A stretch of DNA of 64,000 nt from Pseudogymnoascus destructans. Its lineage: Eukaryota > Ascomycota > Leotiomycetes > Thelebolales > Thelebolaceae. The stretch lies in assembly GCF_001641265.1 (NCBI RefSeq), contig NW_020167540.1, positions 372,001 to 436,000 on the forward strand. The letters run 5' to 3'. The notes beneath the pieces were generated by a model. That model ran no database searches, was not told where the DNA came from, and saw only the letters and a list, made by a program, of their open reading frames with translations. The translations under genes were made by a program, and so were the position numbers. Below are positions 55,030 to 64,000 of this stretch, piece by piece (position 1 is the stretch's first letter; each line of letters starts with the position of its first letter).

Positions 55030-55100
55030 TTTGGGGTTGAGAGTTCGGATGGGAACTCGACTTGACGACGCGGTTGGACGCGACGGGGGAGACGCGACTT
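55030..55100 (-). promoter_or_regulatory. dUTPase promoter with ACGCG motifs
   Basis: ACGCGG (55068), ACGCGA (55078) and ACGCGA (55092) lie within 70 bp of the ATG. They share the MCB core seen in the PCNA promoter, consistent with G1/S control. Confidence 0.4.
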
Positions 55101-55204
55101 TTAAGTGTGTGGCGAGGCTGGGGTTAAGCCTTGTTGATCGATGGGGCGGTGGAGGTCGGAGCCGATTGTCACGAGCAGCCTCACGTGCTGAGTCGAGTCA
55201 CGTG

Positions 55205-55340
55205 TGATGCTGTGCCAAGTCGGAGGGTCTTCCCTCGGTACCCCTCACGAGAACGTATATAGTAGGAACGCGGCCCTTAATCGGAAGGGCAGCGTTCAGT
55301 CTTCGTATCAATAGAGAGCTGGACTACGTAACTATCTACA
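55205..55340. mobile_element. Possible very short solo LTR (136 bp)
   Basis: TGATGCTGTGCC...AACTATCTACA is bounded by ACGTG on both sides (55200-55204, 55341-55345). It has TG...CA ends and a TATA-like CGTATATAG at 55253. The size would suit a TRIM/SMART-type element. There is only one copy in the window, so the call rests on the ends and duplication. Confidence 0.45.
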
Positions 55341-55540
55341 ACGTGACTTCCCACTGCCCTGTTCAGCCAAGGCTCTCTTACACCGATCCAGTGCTCGCTG
55401 TTCGGTCAGGTGTATGTTTTTAACGACGAGTTAGTTATTGGTAGCACTTGTTTGCGTATCAATTGAAGTTTTGTTTGTTTGTATGCAGATTTGATATTCA
55501 TTCCATTCCCTTGATATGGCGGAGACAGCGTTGTACTCGT

Positions 55541-56768
55541 ACTTTGGGTCAAATAATTGTTAGGCAAAAGATCTATTTACCCTGTTTGCCCCCTTGAAAG
55601 ATTCATCTACCACGCGCTAACTATTAATAGATATTCTCTGCTAAGTCGGCTTTTACAGACCTCCTATGTGACCCCTTCGTAACACGGGGTTCTATAACGT
55701 AACGGAGGTGAAGAAGGAGCGTGTCTAAGGACGCTTGTTACCTTTAATAGTAGTAAGCTATAACATATAGACTTACTATTACCTCTATTAGTAAGGGGTA
55801 GTAAGGGAGGGGGTTTATGATAGAGGAACTAGGAGGCTATATTAGACGAAATGGGAAGGGGGTTAATAGCAAGGTAGTGACGGTAAGGTGGTAGAAATGA
55901 GGCGATAGCGAGGTGGCGGCAACGGGTGCCGACCGTTACAGTGCGTATGGTATATATAGCGTGTTACTCTACACGTATTCCGCCAAGCTGGAATACTACG
56001 GTAACCGTACATCGTTAAGAGTATTCCGGCTTAACGGTCAATGGGTTTTTGATTGATTCGCTTTAGCTTTAGCTAAGCGAGCTACTATTATACAGTACGG
56101 CGCCATAAGTATGAATACACGTCTGTGCGTAAATTCCAGTAAACGAGCGTCTTTTTTATGGGAGAAGCACAGACCTGTATGCATACTTATGGCGCCGGAC
56201 TGTAGTCTCCTTACCTGACTGACAAGGGCAACCTTACGGGCTTAAGCTATATATATAATACACCCTAGCATCCTGAGTAGTGATGAGGCCTTGGGAGCAC
56301 GGCGTTATAAGACATTATAGCATAGTAGATGTAGCCTCTATAATTGTGCTAGGACGTCACGGGCTAGAAGGGGTCCGTTACAGTGCGTATGGTATATATA
56401 GCATGTTACGCATTCCCCCGAGCCGGAATACTACATATGAGCCTAACCGAGATACAGGAAGGTTTAGAGGGTTTAGGGTCACGTGTAGTAGAGGGATATT
56501 TTTTCAGAAACAGGGCATATAGATCTTTACAGGGGGAAAACAGGGTAAATAGATCTTTTGCCCATAATTCCATAATTGTTAACAGGGGACCCATGTACGT
56601 AGTTTCACCTCAACGCTGTTTTAAAAAGTCGCGAGAAATAATAATCTATATAACGCGTCACGTACGTACGAGTGCTAAAGCAGCATATCATTACTCGGGT
56701 TTTTATTGGACTACTCTCCTACAAGGGGGGAGACGATCATTGCACGTTTAACAATTTTTGACCCAATG
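55541..56768. mobile_element. Inverted-repeat element relic
   Basis: TTTGGGTCAAATAATTGTTA near 55541 is matched in complement by TTAACAATTTTTGACCCAA near 56749. GGCAAAAGATCTATTTACCC (55563) is matched in complement at 56541-56562. A ~75-bp direct repeat (CCGTTACAGTGCGTATGGTA) occurs at 55933 and 56375. No coding capacity is seen. Probably a rearranged non-autonomous DNA transposon, with the MITE at 56093 inside. Confidence 0.5.
56093..56201. mobile_element. Hairpin MITE, TA target
   Basis: 109 bp with ~35-bp near-perfect terminal inverted repeats (CAGTACGGCGCCATAAGTAT / CAGTCCGGCGCCATAAGTAT) and TA on each side (56091-56092, 56202-56203). The spacer is about 40 bp. Ends and target match mariner-type MITEs. 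Confidence 0.85.
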
Positions 56769-57262
56769 TTGTTGCGCGCGAAACAGCAAATCGGGAGATC
56801 CAGTGGCACATGCGTGAGCCGGTTTCGGTGTCCATTGAAACCTCCCCCCTCAACTCTGCGCATTCCCTTGCATTTCCTTGCTCATCTCCATTGGAATTAA
56901 GACGATATGTAGCAAACGATCAAACGATCAGAAACAAGCGGCATGCATGCGGCTTGATTGAGAAAATAAAAAAAACATTTCTGTCTTAGTCGCCCTGCTG
57001 CCTCGTATTCAATGTTGATGTCTTTTGACCTGTTCGGCCGGCTGGCACGGCAACGATTGGCGCCCCCCTAAATCTTAAAATAGGATCTCAACCTCCTCGA
57101 TCCCACCTCGTCTCGATCCTGCTGTTTCCAACTTCACATTTTGTCTCTCCTACCATACATTTCAAAATTCACCTTTTTTCCAATTCACACTCGTTTTTGC
57201 TTGCCATATCCATTCCGATTCTACAAAAGCTCACCAGGTCTTATCTTAAATCTACAGCAAAC

Positions 57263-57958
57263 ATGCGTTTCTCCACCATCTTCCTGTCCACGGTCGTCGC
57301 CGCCCTCTCTGTCCAGGCTCAGGCCAACAACGGAACTGCCACCACCGTGAGCCCAGTTGTCTCCGGAACCGCAAAGCCCAACGCAGGCCAGCAGGCCACC
57401 ACCGTCTGCCTCGAGGCTTGTAAGTCATCAAACCTCCCATCACGCGTTCTACAGCAGATCCTAACAACTTCCCAGGCCCCTCCAACGACAACGACTGCCG
57501 CGCCAAGTGCCAGCTCCTCGCCAACTCCGTGAACCCCAAAATTGACTGCCAGGCCGCCTGCCCCAAGGGTGACGGCAGCGCTGCCGCCAACCTGTCCTAC
57601 AGGAACTGCTTCCAGAGCTGCGCCTCCATCTCTCCGGAGCCAACCGCCTCTGAGACTTCCCGTGCTGTTGCTTCCTCTACCCCAACTGGCAGTGAGTTTT
57701 CCCACCTCCATACCCAATTAACGAAAGAATAACGCGCTAATACTATTTACAGCTGGATCTGGATCTGGAACTGGAACTGGCTCCGGCACTGGCTCCGGCT
57801 CTGGTGGGGCCTCTTCGTCCGGCTCCGGCTCCGACGTGAAGGCCTCCGGCACCGGTGCTGCCCCATCCGCCACCAAAACCGGTGCTGCCGCCAACATGGC
57901 CGTCAGCGTCTCCGTTGGTGCTGGTCTCGGTCTGTTCGCCATGATGCTCGCATTGTAA
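57263..57958 (+). CDS. Small cysteine-containing GPI-anchored cell-wall protein
   Basis: Exons 57263-57419, 57476-57691, 57753-57958; 192 aa. Signal peptide MRFSTIFLSTVVAALSVQAQ. Then a Thr/Ala spacer and an eight-cysteine-like domain (VCLEACPSNDNDCRAKCQLL, DCQAACPKGDG, YRNCFQSCASISP), then a Ser/Gly repeat region (GSGSGTGTGSGTGSGSGG). The C-terminal hydrophobic GPI-attachment tail is NMAVSVSVGAGLGLFAMMLA. The layout is that of fungal secreted wall proteins. The cysteine spacing is not a clear CFEM domain. Surface adhesion or wall structure is an inference. Confidence 0.85.
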
Positions 57959-58100
57959 GATGGTGGCTGGATTTGTGTCTCTGGTGGGTGTCCTTGGAAT
58001 AGCGGCGTATGCAAATGCATGAGGGTACCATATCGCGTAATAATCCTTTAATCGGTCCGTTCAAGTAGTTAGGGAATTACCAATTCAGTTCTTCCTTAAT

Positions 58101-58990
58101 TCAATGTTGTATTGGCATTTGTTCTAAGCTATGTTGCTCAGCCATGGGAGGCTGAGCTTCTTCATCTCGACGGCGAGCTGGAAGAGGTAGTCTAAGCTGC
58201 GGGGGAGTTAGCTTGTGATTATGAGCACTGAATGTGACGGCGACGACCGACCTTTCACACTGTGTCTTTGCCTTGTGAACAGTCTCACCCCACACGTAGA
58301 TCCCATGTCTCCTAACCAACACCGCATAAGTATCCGTGTATTTATCCATCGCCGCCTCCAAGCTATCCGTCAGATCCTCCTCAAACGGCGTATTCTCAAT
58401 CACCGGAATCCTCAACGTATCATGATACCCCAGATTCCCCGTCTTCTGGCACCCCCTCCCAAACCCCTTGATCTGCTCAATATTATTAATCTCAAAGATA
58501 TCCGTCTCCGCCCCGCTCTGCTCCAGCAGCAGCGTGATCAGCACCGCCCACTGCGAGTGCGTGTGGATGCAGCACCCGGCGTTGCGCTTGTTGAACGCCG
58601 CCAGGAAGAGCGGGGTACATTGCGACGGCTTGAAGGAGGGCGGGGAGCGCAGGTAGATGCGCTGTTTGGGGTCGGTCTGCGCCTTCAGCGACAGGACGTA
58701 GATGTCTTCGGGCTTCATGAGCTCTTTTTGGACGCCGGAGGGAGCGAGGTAGACGAGGTCACTGGCGGGGTCGTTAGATCAAGGGTAGAGGTTTGCTGAT
58801 GAGGGGGGACTCGCTCCTGGCGGATGCTGGCTCCCCCGCCGGTTCCTGTGACCCAGCCCAGGTGCCAGAACTTTGCGCACAGCTCGGGGATGAGGTTGGC
58901 GGGGTGTTGCGAGTCATCCGACTTCACGAGATGGTCATTGCTGGTGTTTTTGGCAGGCTCTAGTTGGGGGGGGGTCCCGATTACGGCCAT
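58101..58990 (-). CDS. mde1: Methylthioribulose-1-phosphate dehydratase
   Basis: Exons 58990-58815 and 58761-58101 on the minus strand, 278 aa; the intron uses a GC donor (GCGAGT...CGCCAG), giving [20 protein letters not shown]. Class II aldolase fold; dehydrates methylthioribulose-1-phosphate in the methionine salvage pathway (cytosol). Seen: [24 protein letters not shown], zinc-binding [13 protein letters not shown] (HxH), the conserved [11 protein letters not shown], and the third zinc ligand region [15 protein letters not shown]. Normal length and intact. Convergent with the GPI-protein gene. Confidence 0.9.
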
Positions 58991-59021
58991 GGCTTCGTTC
59001 CGAGGTGTATGGGCGATTAAA

Positions 59022-59084
59022 AGAGACGAAGAGACGAAGAGACGAAGAGACGAAGAGACGATGAGACGAAGAGACGAAGAGACG
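59022..59084. repeat. AGACGAAG octamer array
   Basis: About eight tandem copies (one with ATG for AAG), 32 bp upstream of the mde1 start codon, in its promoter/leader. Confidence 0.9.
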
Positions 59085-59707
59085 GACGAGAGATTGGAGG
59101 TGGGAAGATTAGTCGGTCGTCATCTCTTGACACCTTCTTATACTATTTTTTTGGCTGTTGGACCACCACAGCCAAAATATAGTAAAGGTGGTACCTTGGC
59201 GATTGCGAAATCGTAAGTGGTGCTCTATCATCGAGCTCTGATTGATCAATTTGTTTGATAGGTGCAATAGGTGCCGACACCCAAAGTAAACAAGACAAGT
59301 TAACGGGCGCGACAGGAACGACAGCAACATCAATATCAACCGCCATGAACCAGGAGTAATGTATTGTATTATGCAATAAGTAAGAAGTTGTTTTAGTAAG
59401 ACTGGCCTCATCCTTAACTTCATACAGCAAGTGCTATTGAGCTTATTACAGTATGCAATTCGGTACGTAATATGGTACTGTAGGTGGTTCCTCGCTAGTA
59501 ATTGATATGTGTTCTTTTGGATTCCCTGACCTGGACTTAAATTCCACCCTCTCCCTCTCAAACACCTCCTCATCTACCATTTTGTATTTCCCTCAATTTA
59601 CCTCCCCTCTCAAAGACAATTTGAGTTCGGGATTCAGATTTGCACTCCTGCTGCAATTGTATTAATCCATAATTGCACTTTGATCCCTTGTTCAGTTGTT
59701 GTCCATC
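59085..59707. promoter_or_regulatory. Divergent intergenic region mde1 / calnexin
   Basis: No gene supported. Pyrimidine-rich runs precede the calnexin ATG. Confidence 0.4.
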
Positions 59708-61539
59708 ATGCGCTTCAACGCTGCGGCCGTCCTGTCGACAGCTCTCCTCGCGGGAGCTGCCCACGCCCAGGCTGAAGTAAAAGATGCCGAAGCCTCTACT
59801 GCGGTTGACTCCGCGGTTCTTCCTTCCTTCACCGTAAGCTTAAACCCTACTCTTGCCATCTGCACAGTCTGTCAACATCTAGCTAACTTGAACACAGCCT
59901 ACCAAAATCAAGGGCGACTTCGTCGAGCAGTTCACAGACGACTGGGAGCAGCGATGGAAGCCGTCCCACGCGAAGAAGGACATGAAGGGATCCGATGTGG
60001 ATGAGGAGTGGGCATACGTCGGCGAGTGGGCTGTTGAGGAGCCACATGTGTTCAAGGGCATCAATGGCGACAAGGGCCTCGTTGTCAAGAACGCGGCTGC
60101 TCACCACGCCATCTCGGCCAAGTTCCCCAAGCCAATTGAGAACAAGGGCAAGACCCTTGTTGTACAGTACGAGGTCAAGCTTCAAAGTGAGTAGATCTAT
60201 ATATTACGACTTCAAATCCCCTTGTTGACTTTAGTCAGACGGCCTCGAGTGCGGAGGCGCCTACCTGAAGCTCCTCAGAGACAACAAGGCCCTTCACCAG
60301 GAGGAGTTCGCCAACTCCTCCCCTTACGTGATCATGTTTGGCCCCGACAAGTGCGGCCACACCAACAAGGTCCACTTCATCGTCAACCACAAGAACCCCA
60401 AGACCGGCGAATACGAGGAGAAGCACATGAACTCGCCACCAACCGCTCAGATCTCCAAGACCACTGAGCTCTACACCCTCATCGTCCACCCCAACAACAC
60501 CTTCGCCATCAAACAGAATGGCAAGCAGGTCAAGGAGGGCAGCCTCCTCGAGGACTTCAACCCATCCTTCAACCCCGAGAAGGAGATCGACGACGCCAAG
60601 GACAGCAAACCCAACACCTGGGTCGACGAGGCCCGCATCGCCGACCCCGAGGCCAAGAAGCCCGAGGACTGGAACGAGGAGGCCCCATTCGAGATCGTCG
60701 ACGAGGAGGCCGAGATGCCTGCCGACTGGCTCGAGACCGAGGCCCAAGTGATCCCCGACCCCGAGGCCCTCAAGCCCGAGGACTGGGACGACGAGGAGGA
60801 CGGAGACTGGATCGCCCCCAGCATCCCCAACCCCAAGTGCGAGGAGGCATCCGGATGCGGCCCCTGGACTAAGCCCATGAAGGCCAACCCCGAGTACAAG
60901 GGCAAGTGGGTCGCCCCGCTCATCGATAACCCGGACTACAAGGGCGTCTGGGCCCCGAGGAAGATCAAGAACCCCAACTACTACGAGGACAAGAAGCCCT
61001 CCAACCTCGAGCCTATGGGAGCTATCGGATTCGAGATCTGGACCATGCAGAACGACATCCTCTTCGACAACATCTATATCGGCCACTCCATCGCCGACGC
61101 CGAGGCCCTCGCCGCCGAGACCTTCGACGTCAAGCACGCCGCCGAGAAGGCCGCCGAACTCGCCGCCAAGCCCAAGGCTGAGGACAAGCCCAAGTCGGAC
61201 CTCGACATCGCCTTCGGCGACGACCCTGTCAAGTTCGTCAAGCAGAAGCTCGACCTCTTCATCACTATCGCCAAGCACGACCCTATTGAGGCTATCAAGT
61301 TCGTCCCCGAGGTTGCTATTGGCGCTGGTGTCGGCGCCCTCACGCTTCTTGGTGTTTTGGTTGGTCTCTTGACTCTGGGTGCTGCACCGGCGCCCGAGAA
61401 AGTCAAGGCGGCTGCTAAGAGCGGAAAGGCCGCGGCGAAGGAGGGGAAGGAGAAGGCTGATAGTGCGGCTGCAAGCGCGGTGGATGCTGGGAAGGCAGAG
61501 GTTAACAAGAGGCCTACGAGGAGCAATGCTGCTGAGTAG
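59708..61539 (+). CDS. Calnexin, ER lectin chaperone
   Basis: Exons 59708-59833, 59898-60186, 60239-61539; 571 aa. Signal peptide ([20 protein letters not shown]). The luminal lectin domain has [38 protein letters not shown] and the MFGPDKCG disulfide region. The P-domain (~residues 250-395) has repeated DPEAxKPEDWD/N type 1 units and GxWxxPxIxNPxYKGxW type 2 units. One transmembrane helix ([18 protein letters not shown], ~496-518) is followed by an Ala/Lys-rich cytosolic tail of ~50 residues. It binds monoglucosylated glycoproteins in the ER quality-control cycle. The tail lacks an obvious KKXX signal. Intact. Confidence 0.96.
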
Positions 61540-62278
61540 AGGGGTGGATTCGGGGACACGTGTCTGAGAAAGGAAAATATGAATCTTTTTGTCGGTTTGG
61601 GGGACGGGGGGAATGGGATGGTAAGAGTATTCTCGAAAGTTTGATTTAGAGCGGGGAGCACAAACAAACAAACAGACAAAGTTGTAATTCAACGGCGCAG
61701 AAAGAAAGAAACACAAATACTATAACCATTTCTTGCTACTATCCACACTATGGTTTTCTGGAGGCTTGAGAGTGAAATACAGTGATTGCTGAGTTGACTG
61801 TGCATCTTTTGCTGAGTCTTGCTGCTATGGTATTCCTAGCCATCACCATTAACAGACGACAGACCTGTATCGATGGATGAAGGGGGAGGAGGGAGGGGAA
61901 GCAAGTGCCCCAATCCGAGGAGAATCTATTCGTCCTGGTTCGGCCATAGATGACTACCATCCATTACGGCCTCTGATTGACAGGATCTAACTCAACCCCA
62001 CCATTGAGCCTTCTTTCCTATAGCTATATATCCAATAATTAATCGCTAATAACAGTGCGGATTTCCCCTGGATATCTAATTTCGACACGACTATCTGACT
62101 GTATTGGCTGGTCTGAATAGCCATGAAGCGAGTCTTGTACGGGTGGTTTTGAATTAGGCAAGGAGGGCGTGGGACACAAAAATATTGAAATCTAGCAGTA
62201 CTTCTTGTTAAACGCTAACAACGCATAGAATCATTTGTAATATCACACTATACGCTATACCATACGGTATACTGTCTC
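61540..62278. other. Intergenic, no gene supported
   Basis: Downstream of calnexin and of the MFS pseudogene (convergent). Short frames only; no repeat recognised. Confidence 0.45.
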
Positions 62279-63799
62279 TTACAAAGCGGCCGCTTCAGCC
62301 ACCATCTTCTCACCCCTCTCCTTTAGCGCAAGTTCCGCCTTTGTCAACTTATTCGGGACCAACTTAATAAACACCGGCATCAGAGCAGCTACACAAGCAC
62401 CCGCACCCAGGAAGCCAGCCGTTATACCCCAGCCCAGAGTATAGTGGGGAGCACTCTTAGTAGGCCAGATCTGGCTCCCATACACGGACGATAGATTCCC
62501 AACCGCATTAATCATCGCAATCGCAATAGCGCGTTTCTCGGCCGGAAGGTCGATGGTCTTGGATGCCCATGCGAGGATGAGTGGGAGCGCACTCCAGATC
62601 CCAGAGGCGACGAAGCAGAGCATGACGTAGCGGACTACGGGTGTTTCGACGATGGCGCAGACCATTGCAGAGATGAATCCTAGCGAGAGAGCGGACGTAA
62701 TGTGCCATGTTCGCTCCTCGTGACGATCGGCGGAGTAGGCGCAGATGTTGAGGCAAAGTGTGGCAACTGCGTACACGGGAACAGTCATGTACTGCGCCTT
62801 GACGGTGTCGTAGCCCAATGACTTGGTGATGGTGGGGATGAATATGAAATTGTGCCGGCGCCGACGTCGAGGACGAAGAGAAGCATGAAAGAGTATGTGC
62901 GCGGGGTCGGTGGCAGCTGCCTTGAAAGCCTCCCAGTGGGAAAGTCGATCATCTCTAGACGAGCCGGATGCGGAGCCAGATGCCGCGCTGTCTGCGATGA
63001 TTCGGACGGTGGCTAGTTGGCGCTCTTCGAGGGTGAGGACTGGTGAGCTCTGAGGGAAGTCGAGGAGGATGAACTTCGCGACAATGGCTACTCCGACTGT
63101 TGCGACGCCTTCGATGATGAAGAGCCATCTCCACCCGGCAATACCGTGCGCTTCGTGGAGACCGTTGGTGATTCCGCCAGCAAGAAGGCCACCGAAAGCC
63201 CCTGATATGACAGCGGCACTGTAGAATATAGCAAATCGTTTCCCAATCTCTGCTGCCTTGTACCAGCAGCTCATGACGAAAAGCAATCGGGAAAAAAGCC
63301 AGATTCGATGCAGCCGAGAATAGAAGGGAGAAATATTGAGGGACGGCTTCGACTGAGAATCATATTGGATGGCACTTCCATGATGAGGTAACCAAAGAAG
63401 AAGAAGGAGAGAACCCATGCATATTCTATTACATGCGTCAGTATGTTTTAGATCCAACTAATGAAATGAGGATACTGACTCTGGGCATCAAGATTTAGGT
63501 CGTCCCCCATTCCAGCAATTCTTGCGTTTCCCTATAAGACATGTTAGCTTAGTATATTAAAAAGCAAAGCAACAAGGTTACCTACAATATTTTCCATCAA
63601 CATAGTTGAGAATGTACATGATCCAGAGAGTTGGCATTAAGTGCATGTCAATTTTCCGTACAAGTTTCTTCTCCGCGCCTGTGTCTGGAACAGAATTGCT
63701 CAAAGCTTCTTGCAACTTAATCTCCTCCGTCGCACCACATCCCTTGGTAGTGGTAAATGTCATCTCGACATGAAGGGCGTTGTCCTTCAATTCCTCCAT
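62279..63799 (-). pseudogene. MFS transporter (Dal5/anion:cation symporter type), broken
   Basis: Minus strand from ATG 63799. The start (KLVRKIDMHLMPTLWIMYIL, NYVD) and GNARIAGMGDDLNLDAQSQY, YAWVLSFFFFGYLIMEVPSN, then MSCWYKAAEIGKRFAIFYSA and GWRWLFIIEGVATVGVAIVA are classic for the allantoate/nicotinate permease group. Lesions: a frameshift after NYVD; loss of ~45-60 residues between IFLPSI and LGCIESGFF with another shift; and a shifted patch at ~62850-62900 where MLLFVLDVGAG should read. The C-terminal helices to 62279 are intact. Multiple independent lesions mean it cannot make a 12-helix transporter. Confidence 0.85.
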
Positions 63800-64000
63800 G
63801 GCGAAATGGTTAAAAATTGAAGTGTGTATAGTATTAATATGTCAAAGAGGTAGAGATGTTGTCATGACTCTCGTCTTTATCTATTCATGGCGGCAGTTGG
63901 GACGGGAAAATGTAATGTGGAGTCTAGCCCTGGCGTAAATTTTGACGGGGGGCAAATGACCTACCCCCCTTGGTGGTTTCTCCGCGTTTTAGCGGAATGG
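63800..64000. other. Upstream flank of the MFS pseudogene
   Basis: No gene seen to the window edge. Confidence 0.4.

Noticed and set aside
60235..61716. A 493-aa minus-strand frame opposite calnexin
   Set aside because: It is a shadow of the GC-rich calnexin exon: low-complexity Leu/Val/Gly-rich, no domain, and the plus strand is a complete calnexin.

Overview
The window reads as chromosomal DNA of a filamentous ascomycete. Genes carry 48-65 bp GT-AG introns (some GC-AG), and there are fungal-type genes (PCNA, calnexin, methylthioribulose-phosphate dehydratase, a vezatin/Inp2-like protein, a DUF7924-like protein). The mobile elements are the usual fungal set: Ty3 chromovirus, Ty1/copia, Fot1/pogo, Tc1 and hAT. 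Leotiomycetes is my best guess, by inference only. No tRNA, rRNA or CRISPR was seen.

Layout. Positions 1-4,900 are a scrapyard of nested transposon pieces. At 4,898-10,494 lies a Ty1/copia retrotransposon on the minus strand, with a spliced cysteine-rich gene on the opposite strand beyond the 3' end of pol. At 10,699-16,518 are a solo LTR, a degenerate unknown coding region, an apparently intact Fot1/pogo transposon and host intergenic DNA. A nearly intact, recently inserted Ty3 chromovirus occupies 16,519-24,280, with its own antisense spliced cysteine-rich gene. Host genes fill 24,281-36,402: a Myb-like gene with an LTR in its 5' leader, a DUF7924-like gene, a GNAT, an unknown family, a decayed AAA ATPase and a small MADS-box-like gene. 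A second transposon cluster spans 36,655-48,564: hAT, Fot1 copy, pogo-like element and Tc1, into which solo LTRs of three families are nested up to three deep. Several insertions can be read exactly from 5-bp target duplications. From 48,811 to the end is gene-dense DNA: vezatin-like, PCNA, pyridoxal kinase, dUTPase, a GPI-anchored protein, MDE1, calnexin and a broken MFS transporter, interrupted by a 1.9 kb MITE/LTR patch at 55,205-56,768.

Most unusual signal. The copia element carries the palindrome CGTACG 24 times, plus single-base variants, at a nearly regular ~130 bp pitch through coding and non-coding sequence. The chromovirus is likewise enriched in CCGA(C/G)TCGG. Each element has a convergent antisense gene between pol and its 3' end, encoding a Cys-x2-Cys protein with an intron just after the last cysteine. 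I suggest, as hypothesis, an element-encoded DNA-binding protein with dispersed target sites, by analogy with the VANC anti-silencing proteins of plant VANDAL transposons.

How the host genes fit together. PCNA and dUTPase are both replication-linked and both have MluI-box-like ACGCG promoter motifs. Pyridoxal kinase, MDE1 and calnexin are housekeeping metabolism and secretory genes. Several accessory genes (GNAT, AAA, MFS, possibly Myb) carry frameshifts or stops, which fits a decaying subtelomeric-like or transposon-rich neighbourhood.
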